Shown here piece after piece: positions 16,034-23,286 of a DNA stretch of 64,000 nucleotides. The notes beneath the pieces were generated by a model, which was given only the letters and a program-made list of their open reading frames with translations, searched no databases and had not been told where the DNA came from. The position numbers and the translations under genes were made by a program. Position 1 is the first letter of the stretch; every line of letters starts with the position of its first letter. This stretch comes from Carthagonibacter sp032251515. Lineage in GTDB: Bacteria; Gemmatimonadota; Gemmatimonadetes; Palauibacterales; Palauibacteraceae. The stretch covers positions 1 through 64,000 of the forward strand of contig JAVVDU010000005.1 in the NCBI GenBank assembly GCA_032251515.1, written 5' to 3'.

Positions 16034-16444
16034 TCAGCCGGTCAGTCGCTGCGCCACCGTCCACCCCACCGCGGCGACGCTCCCCGTGAGGACACACCCC
16101 CAGGCGATGTCGACCACCGCCACGACGGCGGGGAAGTCGCGCAGCGTGGCGAGGTTGGTGAGGTCGTAGGTGGCGTAGGCCACGCCGCCGAACACGACGC
16201 CCAGAAGCGCCGCGCGGGCCAGCCCGCCCCGCTCGAGCGCCGGAGCCACGGCGAACAGGAGGATGGCCGCCACGTACAGGGCGTAGAAGACCAGCGCCGC
16301 GGTCCAGTTCACGTCGGGCCGCAGCAAGGCGCCGAGGCGGTCGCGGTAGAAGCCGCGGGCGATCCAGCCCAGCCACGCGAGGTCGATGGCCAGGAAGGCC
16401 GCCAGCGAGGCGGCCCAGGTCAGGAGCCACGTCGAAGCACGCAC
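16034..16444 (-). CDS. DUF2177-family membrane protein
   Basis: A 136-residue protein with four predicted transmembrane helices. The family features D-L-A-W-L-G in helix 1 and the G-x-x-Y-A-T-Y-D-L-T-N-L-A-T-L pattern between helices 3 and 4 place it in DUF2177. In other bacteria this family often sits beside desaturase and methyltransferase genes for lipids or pigments. Here it is last in the minus-strand unit, 24 bp after the crtU-type gene. It may have a membrane role in carotenoid handling. No catalytic residues are evident. Confidence 0.82.
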   Translation of the reverse strand: MRASTWLLTWAASLAAFLAIDLAWLGWIARGFYRDRLGALLRPDVNWTAALVFYALYVAAILLFAVAPALERGGLARAALLGVVFGGVAYATYDLTNLATLRDFPAVVAVVDIAWGCVLTGSVAAVGWTVAQRLTG

Positions 16445-16468
16445 GGTCTCTCCTCCTCGTCCCGTTCT

Positions 16469-17956
16469 TCAGGCAGGAAACGGAAGCCAGGCCAGCGGGC
16501 CGCGCACGGCCACGGAGCGGAGCGGCTCCGGGCGGACGCCGTACGGCCGCAGAAGCGCCCCGGCCGCCAGGAAGCCCGACGCGACGGCCCGCTCCATCAG
16601 GGCGCTGGGAAAGTCGAGCCGCACGAAGTCGCCGGCCAGGGCGAGGTCCGGCTCCGGGGTCTCGACGCCGGGACGCGAGGCGTGTCCCCCGGGCGGGAAC
16701 GCCGGACAGTCGCGCGCCACGAGGAACTCTTCGTGGATCACGGCCGCCTCCCGCGTCTCGGGATACAGCTCGTGCAGGCCGGACCGCATCGCCTGCCGGA
16801 CCTCCGCCTCGGACACCGCTTCCGGCATCCCGTAGGCGTGCAGCTCCACCACGGCGCCGCCCGTCCGCCCGGCCCACGCCCTGCTCTCCGCCTCGAACAG
16901 GTGGTAGAGCGAGATATTGTCGAGCAGGGGAAATCCCGCGGTTCCCGCGAAGGAGGCCCGTCCCGGGACGGTCGGGCGGTCCAGCCACAGGCGCCACACG
17001 GCGAACGGCCGCGTGAGACGCAGGTCCGCCACGGACGCCCGCCAGGCCGGCGTGCCCAGGCCCGGAGAAGCGTCGACGAGGGCACGGAGGCCGGCCACGT
17101 CGAGTGCCAGCACCGCCACGTCCGCCACGTCGCGCCGGGCGTCCTCGCCGCCGGCCGCCTCGTGGACCACCTCCCGGCGGCCGTCCGCCGCACGTCCCAG
17201 CGCCGTGGCCCGCCGGCCCGTGAGAACCCGGGCTCCGCGCTCCTCCAGGTAGGCGCGCAGCGGAGCGAGAAGCGCCTTCTCGAACGTGTCGTCGAGGACG
17301 TCGAACACGAGGCCCTCGGGGTTCGCGAGAAAGTAGTAGTGAAACATCATCAGCAGGTCGGCCGCCGACATCTCCTCCTCCGGGTTGAAGAAGGAGTGCG
17401 CGAAGACGTCGAACAGCATGCGGCGGGCGCGGGGCGGAAAGCGGAGGGAGTCGAGCCACTCGCCCGCCGTGACTCCGTCGAATCGGCGCCGCGTCCGCTC
17501 CGGGTCCCAGCGCAGCATCTCGAGGGCGGCGCGCCCGTTCACCCGTACAAGGTCGCGCCAGCGGAACGTCTCCGCGCGCCGGATGATCGCCAGGAAGTTC
17601 GCCGGCGGGCGCACGGGCAGACCCTCGAAGGACTGGACGAGGCCGTCGGGCCCGAGCACGGGGTAGTCGGCCAGCGGGACGAGGCGCTCCAGGCCGGGAT
17701 CCACGCGGCGCAGCAGGGCGCGGAGGTTGTAGTACTGGCGGAAGAACGCGTGAAAGCCCCGCTCCATCCCCAGCACCGTCCCGTCGGGAAGCTCCACCGG
17801 CCAGGTGCGGAGCCGTCCCCCGAGCGAGTCGCGGGCCTCGAGGAGGGTCACCCGCACGCCCCGCTCGGCGAGCACCGTCGCCGCCGCCAGGCCGGCGAGT
17901 CCCCCGCCGCACACCACTGCGTCCAGGGGCCGGTCCGGGCGCTCCCGGTCGCTCAT
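16469..17956 (-). CDS. crtU: CrtU-type carotenoid ring desaturase/methyltransferase
   Basis: A 495-residue FAD-dependent protein of the phytoene-desaturase superfamily. The dinucleotide motif G-G-G-L-A-G-L-A-A is at about 17-25. It has the G-F-H-A-F-F-R-Q-Y-Y-N-L segment near 87 and the H-Y-Y-F-L-A-N-P-E-G-L motif that I associate with isorenieratene synthases (CrtU), plus D-F-V-R-L-D-F-P-S-A-L-M-E-R-A close to the C-terminus. CrtU turns beta-rings of carotene into aromatic rings by desaturation with methyl migration. The start ATG overlaps the stop of the methyltransferase gene (ATGA). A generic FAD amine-oxidase-like enzyme is the fallback reading. Confidence 0.78.
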   Translation of the reverse strand: MSDRERPDRPLDAVVCGGGLAGLAAATVLAERGVRVTLLEARDSLGGRLRTWPVELPDGTVLGMERGFHAFFRQYYNLRALLRRVDPGLERLVPLADYPVLGPDGLVQSFEGLPVRPPANFLAIIRRAETFRWRDLVRVNGRAALEMLRWDPERTRRRFDGVTAGEWLDSLRFPPRARRMLFDVFAHSFFNPEEEMSAADLLMMFHYYFLANPEGLVFDVLDDTFEKALLAPLRAYLEERGARVLTGRRATALGRAADGRREVVHEAAGGEDARRDVADVAVLALDVAGLRALVDASPGLGTPAWRASVADLRLTRPFAVWRLWLDRPTVPGRASFAGTAGFPLLDNISLYHLFEAESRAWAGRTGGAVVELHAYGMPEAVSEAEVRQAMRSGLHELYPETREAAVIHEEFLVARDCPAFPPGGHASRPGVETPEPDLALAGDFVRLDFPSALMERAVASGFLAAGALLRPYGVRPEPLRSVAVRGPLAWLPFPA

Positions 17957-18666
17957 CCGGGACGCCGACCGAGAAACGAGTGCACGATCCCCCTCTGCCA
18001 GCCATCCATGGGCTCCGTCCGGACGTCCACGAAGCCGGCCCGCGCGAGGCGCCGCTCGAGGGCCCGCACCCCGTCGAACGCGTTCACGCTCCGCCGCAGG
18101 TACCGGTAGATGCGGGTCGATCCCGAGAACAGGAGCCCGCCCGGGATGATGACGCCGAGCGTAACGGCGTTCCACACGAGGCGGCTGCGCGACGAGTCGG
18201 CCACCGAGTACTCGTGCAGGCAGATCGTGCCGCCCGGCCGGAGGAGGCGATACAGGCGGGCCAGGCAGCGGTCGGGGTCGGGCACGTTCCGCAGGCCGTA
18301 CGCCATGAGGATCCCGTCGAACGGCCCGGCGAGACCGGACACCTCCGGCTCCATGGCGTCGCCGAGCAGGAACTGGACGGTGGCGGCGAGCGGCTTGGAC
18401 CGCGCCACGGCCAGCATGCCGGGCGAGGCGTCCACCGCCACGATCGACGCGCCGGGGCACTCCGCCGCGACCGCCTCGGTCGACAGGCCCGTTCCGCAGC
18501 AGAGGTCCAGCACGCGCGCGTCGGGGCCGAGCCCCAGGCGGCGGGCACTCCACCGCAGATGCTTGCGGTATCCCGGGTTCAGGCCGGTCAGAAGATCGTA
18601 GCGGCCGGCGACCCGGTCGAAGGCGTCCGGGACGGCGGCCCGGTCACGGTCCAGCGCATCGGGCAT
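17953..18666 (-). CDS. crtT: SAM-dependent methyltransferase, CrtT/UbiE-like
   Basis: A 237-residue class I methyltransferase. Motif I is V-L-D-L-C-C-G-T-G (about 50-58), followed by V-A-V-D-A-S-P-G-M-L and the A-Y-G-L-R-N-V segment that is typical of UbiE/MenG-type enzymes. The N-terminal A-G-R-Y-D-L-L-T-G-L-N-P-G-Y-R resembles the CrtT methyltransferase that sits next to CrtU in actinobacterial isorenieratene clusters. Menaquinone methylation (MenG) is the main alternative; position next to crtU favours CrtT. It starts 1 bp after the upstream gene stops and overlaps crtU by 4 bp. Confidence 0.72.
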   Translation of the reverse strand: MPDALDRDRAAVPDAFDRVAGRYDLLTGLNPGYRKHLRWSARRLGLGPDARVLDLCCGTGLSTEAVAAECPGASIVAVDASPGMLAVARSKPLAATVQFLLGDAMEPEVSGLAGPFDGILMAYGLRNVPDPDRCLARLYRLLRPGGTICLHEYSVADSSRSRLVWNAVTLGVIIPGGLLFSGSTRIYRYLRRSVNAFDGVRALERRLARAGFVDVRTEPMDGWQRGIVHSFLGRRPG

Positions 18667-18667
18667 C

Positions 18668-20479
18668 TCAGTGTTCCAGGCCCACCACCCCGTATCCCGC
18701 ATCCGCACCCTGCCAGCGGAGCCACATCGTGGCGGGCGGATACCTGCGCCCGTCCTCTCCAACGACCCGGACCCGCAGCTCGGCGAGCGCCTCACGGCCG
18801 GCCAGGCCCCCGCCTGGAACGCGGCCCGGGGACCCCCCGGTCGCGGCGATGCGCAGCGAGCGACGCGCGGCAGCCGATCCCTCCGTCCCGGCCGGGTCCG
18901 CCTCGCCGGCGCCCCGCCAGTGGCGGTCCGCCGCATCGTGCTCGAGCTCCCACTCGTAGCGGACCCGGTCGGCCGCCCAAAGCCCCTCGGCGATCCCGAG
19001 ATCGTCGAACTCGAGGACGTAGGACTCGGCGGCACCGGCCGCCGGGCCCGTAGCGCCCGCCACCCCGTCGCCGGCCGCACGACGCAGGACCGGGTTCTCG
19101 AGGGGCGAGACATGGCGATACCAGTGGTCCACGATGCGGTCGCGCCGCAGGATCAGGATGTCGGCGAGCGTATCGGCGGCGGTGGAGGTCGGCAGCTCTC
19201 CGGCGGCCACGGCGGCCCGGATCTGTTCGTCGGTGAACGACCCCACCAGCTTGGCGCCCCAGTAGGCGTCGCGCGCCGTCATGTTCCGGAAGGCGTTGTT
19301 CGGCCAGTTCGCCTTCCACGCGCCGGGGTCGAACTCGTCCACTTCCATCCAGCCGATCGAGGGCTCGATGACCTCCCACTCGCGGCCCTCCCAGCCGACC
19401 CTGTAGAAACCGGCCGTCAGGATGCGGGCCGTGGAAGCCCAGAAGTCCACGTTGTGCTCGCGCCCCTCGCGTGGCTCGTGCGGGCGGATCGTTCCGCTGC
19501 CGAGGCTGGCGGCGAAGTCGATCAGGTAGTGGCGCAGGTACCCTGGCTGCACGTACGCGTCCATCGTGTTCATGAACCGGATGTCGATGTGGTTCACCCA
19601 CGAGGCGACCACCTTGAGCCCCCGCAGCTCCCGCCGGTGCTCGTGCGCAAAGTGGTCGTTCGGGTCGTCCCCGCGCCGCCCCTCGAACAGGAAGGGGCCC
19701 TTGGGCGGGCCCGCCACGAACTTGCTCGCCACGGCCAGGAAGCGCCCGTCCGCCAGCCGGTCGGTGCCCTCGAACACGTCCTCCAGCCGCTCCAGCGTGA
19801 GCGGGTGCTCCTCGAACTCCTCGTCCACGAACACGGCGCCCTCGGCCACGGAGAGCTGGTCGCGATCGAACACGAAGATGTAGTCCTCCGGCACGTGGTA
19901 GCCGGCGGCGTGGAACAGCCGGTTGGCGATCACGCCCGCCGCGCTGCTCAGGTGGAGGTAGCCCTCCGGGTCGAACTTCACGACGTAGGTGTCCCCCCGC
20001 CCGTCGCGCAGGTTGAACCCCGGGGCGATCCCCTCGACCTTGGCGGAGACGATCTCCATCGCGCCCGTGGTGTCCGGTCCGGCGGCCGTGGTGGGACCGC
20101 GCCGCACCTCGTCGGGCGTGAGCGGGCGCGCCGCGTTCCGGTGCTCGAACCACGCCGACGGTACCACGTCGTCGAAATGGGTGAGGTTCAGGGCCTCGTG
20201 GTCCTCGCCGAACGCCGTGCGCAGGCTGATTCCATCGGAGACCTCGCCCGCCAGGGCGTCGTTCACGAGGTGCGGGGCTTCCACCACCTCACGGTCCGGC
20301 GGCTCCGGGATGGGAAGCGTGTCGGCCCAGGCGATGGGCTCGGGGCGCAGCGGCAGCGGAGTGCGCGCGGCGCCCCCGCAGGCGGACAGGAACCCGGCGG
20401 CCAGGATCGCCACGGCGGGCGCCGCGGGACCGGGGACCTGCCCGTGCGCTTGGGGGCGCACTCGATTCAGAACGGCCAT
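18668..20479 (-). CDS. Lipoprotein with protein-kinase-like catalytic signature
   Basis: A 603-residue exported lipoprotein (hydrophobic segment, lipobox L-S-A-C, Cys34). I do not know a named family for it. The middle has a series resembling an atypical kinase: Y-V-V-K-F-D with Lys168 on a strand, as in V-A-I-K; a helix A-G-V-I-A-N-R-L-F; then H-I-D-I-R-F-M-N at 297-304, which fits the H-x-D-x-x-x-x-N catalytic loop; and I-D-F-A at 320-323 in the place of D-F-G. HipA, CotH and FAM20 relatives show similar remnants. The C-terminal 150 residues look like a separate beta domain. Its start overlaps the barrel gene by 13 bp. Activity is unproven. Confidence 0.7.
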   Translation of the reverse strand: MAVLNRVRPQAHGQVPGPAAPAVAILAAGFLSACGGAARTPLPLRPEPIAWADTLPIPEPPDREVVEAPHLVNDALAGEVSDGISLRTAFGEDHEALNLTHFDDVVPSAWFEHRNAARPLTPDEVRRGPTTAAGPDTTGAMEIVSAKVEGIAPGFNLRDGRGDTYVVKFDPEGYLHLSSAAGVIANRLFHAAGYHVPEDYIFVFDRDQLSVAEGAVFVDEEFEEHPLTLERLEDVFEGTDRLADGRFLAVASKFVAGPPKGPFLFEGRRGDDPNDHFAHEHRRELRGLKVVASWVNHIDIRFMNTMDAYVQPGYLRHYLIDFAASLGSGTIRPHEPREGREHNVDFWASTARILTAGFYRVGWEGREWEVIEPSIGWMEVDEFDPGAWKANWPNNAFRNMTARDAYWGAKLVGSFTDEQIRAAVAAGELPTSTAADTLADILILRRDRIVDHWYRHVSPLENPVLRRAAGDGVAGATGPAAGAAESYVLEFDDLGIAEGLWAADRVRYEWELEHDAADRHWRGAGEADPAGTEGSAAARRSLRIAATGGSPGRVPGGGLAGREALAELRVRVVGEDGRRYPPATMWLRWQGADAGYGVVGLEH

Positions 20480-21783
20480 TGTCCCCTCACTCCCGCGTGC
20501 ACGCTCTCGTCGCTCCAGCCGAAGAAGGCGAGGCCGAGAAGGCGGTCCAGCGATGCGAGCCGCGCGCCGAAGCCGAACGAGGCCCGCCAGTCGTCAGTCG
20601 ACAGGTCCTCGATGTCGCTCGTGACGGCCCCCTCTCCGAAGTAGAGGAAGAACTCCGAGCGCAGCGTGTTGTGGATGTCGCGCCAGACCTCGTAGCGCCA
20701 CTCGGCCTGCAGGGCCACCATGTCGTTGTCGTGGAAGCGCGAGTTCGAGAAGCCCAGCGCGCTCGAGGTGCCCCCGAGGCGGCTGAGGTGGAAGAACGGC
20801 ACGCCCTGCCCTCCGTCCGAGCGGGCGAAGTTGCCCTCGGCGCTGAGGGCGAGGACCTGCCGGCCGTTCAGCGGCAGGTAGCCCGCCGCCTGTCCGTTGA
20901 GGACGTGGAAGTCGGAGTCCGTGTCGTCCACGCCTTCGTACAGCGAGCCGCCGCCACGCAGCCGGATGCCCCGCCGCTGGAACTCGCGCCGCTTCGTGAG
21001 GTCGAGCGTCACGCCGCCGTCCAGGCGAAGGTACTTGGTCTCCTCGAGCGCGCCGAACAGATCCTCGGGAACGAACCGCTCGAACAGGGACGTCTCGCCC
21101 GACGAGATCGGATCGTCGATCTCGTTGTGCTCGTACGCGCCGCCCACGTCCACCCGAAGCACGGGGAAAACCTGAAGCTCGCCGCTCGCCCCGACTTCCC
21201 AGTAGTCGCGCGAATAGAAGGACTCGTCTTCCTCGTCCCGCGTCTGCGAGCCGATGCCGTGGAACCGCACCTCGGCATCGCGGTGCCAGCCCGCCTCCGC
21301 GCCGATCGACCCCGCGGCGCCCGACAGGCGGAAGCCCGCCCGGTGCCGCTGCGACTCGCGGAAGCTGATCGCCGAGCTCGCGTAGAACGGAGCATAGCGG
21401 TCGAACTGGAGCTCCAGGCCGACGCCGCTGCGCGGCCCGATCTGCGTGACCACGCCCGGGCGCAGGCCCCAGGCACTCATGTCCCGGTATGCGCGCACGA
21501 GAAACGTGGGCGGCCGGGGCACGGTCAGCACTCCCGCGACGTAACCCGGCAGCCGGACGAACACGAGCGACAGCGGGAACGCCACGACCTTGAGCGGAAA
21601 CTCGGCCACGTCCACCCAGTCCGTGCCGTGCTCGCCCGGCGGCTGCACGAGGTCGGTGCGGGCGGAATCGGCCGCCGCGAGCGCCGCCGCATCGGGCGCC
21701 TCCTGGGCGGCCAGCGGAACCGGCCCGACGGCGGCGCAGGCGACCGCGGCCGCGAGGCAGCCGGCGAGAAGCCGCCGTCTCAC
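20467..21783 (-). CDS. Outer-membrane beta-barrel protein (BamA/surface-antigen-like)
   Basis: A 438-residue protein with a signal peptide ending near P-L-A-A-Q-E. It is followed by an amphipathic region and then many alternating strands ending in W-P-F with a terminal Phe, the usual barrel-insertion signal. Segments such as L-G-G-T-S-S-A-L-G-F-S and D-V-G-G-A-Y-E-H resemble the Omp85 surface-antigen barrel, but no POTRA domains are seen, so it is a barrel-only or patatin-partner-like form. Start GTG 21783 overlaps the phosphoesterase stop (GTGA), and its 3' end overlaps the kinase-like gene. It probably sits in the outer membrane beside those two lipoproteins. Confidence 0.8.
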   Translation of the reverse strand: MRRRLLAGCLAAAVACAAVGPVPLAAQEAPDAAALAAADSARTDLVQPPGEHGTDWVDVAEFPLKVVAFPLSLVFVRLPGYVAGVLTVPRPPTFLVRAYRDMSAWGLRPGVVTQIGPRSGVGLELQFDRYAPFYASSAISFRESQRHRAGFRLSGAAGSIGAEAGWHRDAEVRFHGIGSQTRDEEDESFYSRDYWEVGASGELQVFPVLRVDVGGAYEHNEIDDPISSGETSLFERFVPEDLFGALEETKYLRLDGGVTLDLTKRREFQRRGIRLRGGGSLYEGVDDTDSDFHVLNGQAAGYLPLNGRQVLALSAEGNFARSDGGQGVPFFHLSRLGGTSSALGFSNSRFHDNDMVALQAEWRYEVWRDIHNTLRSEFFLYFGEGAVTSDIEDLSTDDWRASFGFGARLASLDRLLGLAFFGWSDESVHAGVRGQWPF

Positions 21784-23087
21784 CCCGCGCACCGGGGGTC
21801 TTCCGTCCCCGCGAAGGGCACGAGCCGGAACTCGTCGATCACCGAGCCGTCGGCCGCGATCGTCCGGCCGAGCAGCCGGTCCGGCGTGATCCGCAGCTCC
21901 GTGAACGAGTACCGCCGGGCCCCCGCCGCGACGATCGGCGCGTCCCGGACGGCCCGGGCATGCATGGACGCGCCACCCGCGCCCTGGAGAACGTGTGAAT
22001 AGCCGCATCCGGGCTGCACCCGCCTTCCGTTGCGCACGGGGTATGTGCGCTCGTAGTGATGGTCGTGACCCGCCGCCACCAGATCGACGCCGGTCCGTTC
22101 GAACAGCGGCCCCAGCGTGCGCAGGAGCCTGCCGTCGGGCCCGTGCCCGCTCAGCCCGACCGCGTGGCTGATCAGCGGGTGATGGAGGAATACGACCGTC
22201 CACCGAATGGTTCCATCGTCGGCCGCTGCCGCGAGCGTCGCTTCGAGCCACTCGTACTGCCGGCCCCGGCCGCGGCGCAGACCCGCAACGTCATCGGTCG
22301 GGCTGCTCGTGTCCAGCGCGACGAACAGTATCGGCCCCCAGCGGAACGAGTACCAGCGGACCCCGGGGAGCGGCGCGGGCCACTCGAAGGCGAGGTCGTA
22401 CGGCCGACCGTCTTCCACGTGCAGGTCGTGGTTGCCTACCGCCGGGAAGAACGGCACACCGGCCAGGAGATCGCCGTACACGAGGAAGTGCCGGAGCGTG
22501 AAGTCCCGCTCCGTGCCGTCCTCGTAGGCGACGTCGCCTACATGGATGGCCAGGTCCCATTCCCGGCGATTCATGAGCCGGGCGAGCGCGAGCTGCCCAT
22601 CGGACCCCCAGCCGGAGTCCCCGAACAGGAGGACGCGGACGGTGTCCCCGCCCCCCGCCGTCCGACCGGGATCCAACGCCATGCCCGGGGCGGGCGCCGT
22701 CCGGAACCGCCACGGCCCGAGGTCGCCCCCCCCCGGCGACACACGGTACTCGTACGGTGCGGCGGGAGCGAGGGCCTCGAGCCGCGCCCGCCGGATGCCG
22801 CGGGCCACGGAATCGGCCGGCACGGCGCGCCACGCCCGGGAGGCGCCGGCCGGGACCTCGCCGGACTCCGGATCCGGCGCCACGGACCGGACGTATACGG
22901 TGTCCCCCCCGGCGGGGCCCGTCGCCTTCCAGAGAATCGTGGCCGCGGAATCCGAGACGTTCTGCACGTAGGGAAGGCGCTCGAACGGCGGCGGCGGCGT
23001 CACGACGACCGGATCGACGGGTCCGGGGTAGCAGCCGGCGAGGAGGAGCGCGGCGAGCGGTCCGGCGGCCCGGGTGACGTGCCGCAT
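21780..23087 (-). CDS. Lipoprotein metallophosphoesterase (purple-acid-phosphatase-like)
   Basis: A 435-residue lipoprotein (lipobox L-L-A-G-C, Cys19). After a short proline linker comes a fibronectin-III-like domain (R-L-P-Y-V-Q-N-V-S-D-S-A-A-T-I-L-W), as in purple acid phosphatases, then the calcineurin-like domain. The metal-binding motifs are complete: G-D-S-G, G-D-V-A-Y, G-N-H-D, F-L-H-H-P and A-G-H-D-H-H-Y. A periplasmic or surface phosphatase or phosphodiesterase is expected; the substrate is unknown. It is first in the minus-strand unit that continues through the barrel, kinase-like, crtT, crtU and DUF2177 genes. Confidence 0.87.
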   Translation of the reverse strand: MRHVTRAAGPLAALLLAGCYPGPVDPVVVTPPPPFERLPYVQNVSDSAATILWKATGPAGGDTVYVRSVAPDPESGEVPAGASRAWRAVPADSVARGIRRARLEALAPAAPYEYRVSPGGGDLGPWRFRTAPAPGMALDPGRTAGGGDTVRVLLFGDSGWGSDGQLALARLMNRREWDLAIHVGDVAYEDGTERDFTLRHFLVYGDLLAGVPFFPAVGNHDLHVEDGRPYDLAFEWPAPLPGVRWYSFRWGPILFVALDTSSPTDDVAGLRRGRGRQYEWLEATLAAAADDGTIRWTVVFLHHPLISHAVGLSGHGPDGRLLRTLGPLFERTGVDLVAAGHDHHYERTYPVRNGRRVQPGCGYSHVLQGAGGASMHARAVRDAPIVAAGARRYSFTELRITPDRLLGRTIAADGSVIDEFRLVPFAGTEDPRCAG

Positions 23088-23286
23088 GCCCGAATGGCAC
23101 GATCGCCGGCCCGCCGCAGGGAACGGAATGCCACTCCGGCGGGGTTTGCGCTCCCGGCGGGGCCGCGCCGCGGCGCGGATCCTGCTTCCACGTATCGGGT
23201 CCGGCGCGGCCGCGCGGCGACAGGCTCGCTGCCGGGCACGCGCCGGACTCGCCGGGGGAAAGGCGCCCCCGCCCACGAACCGAACG

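Noticed and set aside
14445..18005. Minus-strand open frame of nearly 1,200 codons across ZIP and crtU
   Set aside because: It spans several real genes on both strands and lacks any recognisable motif.
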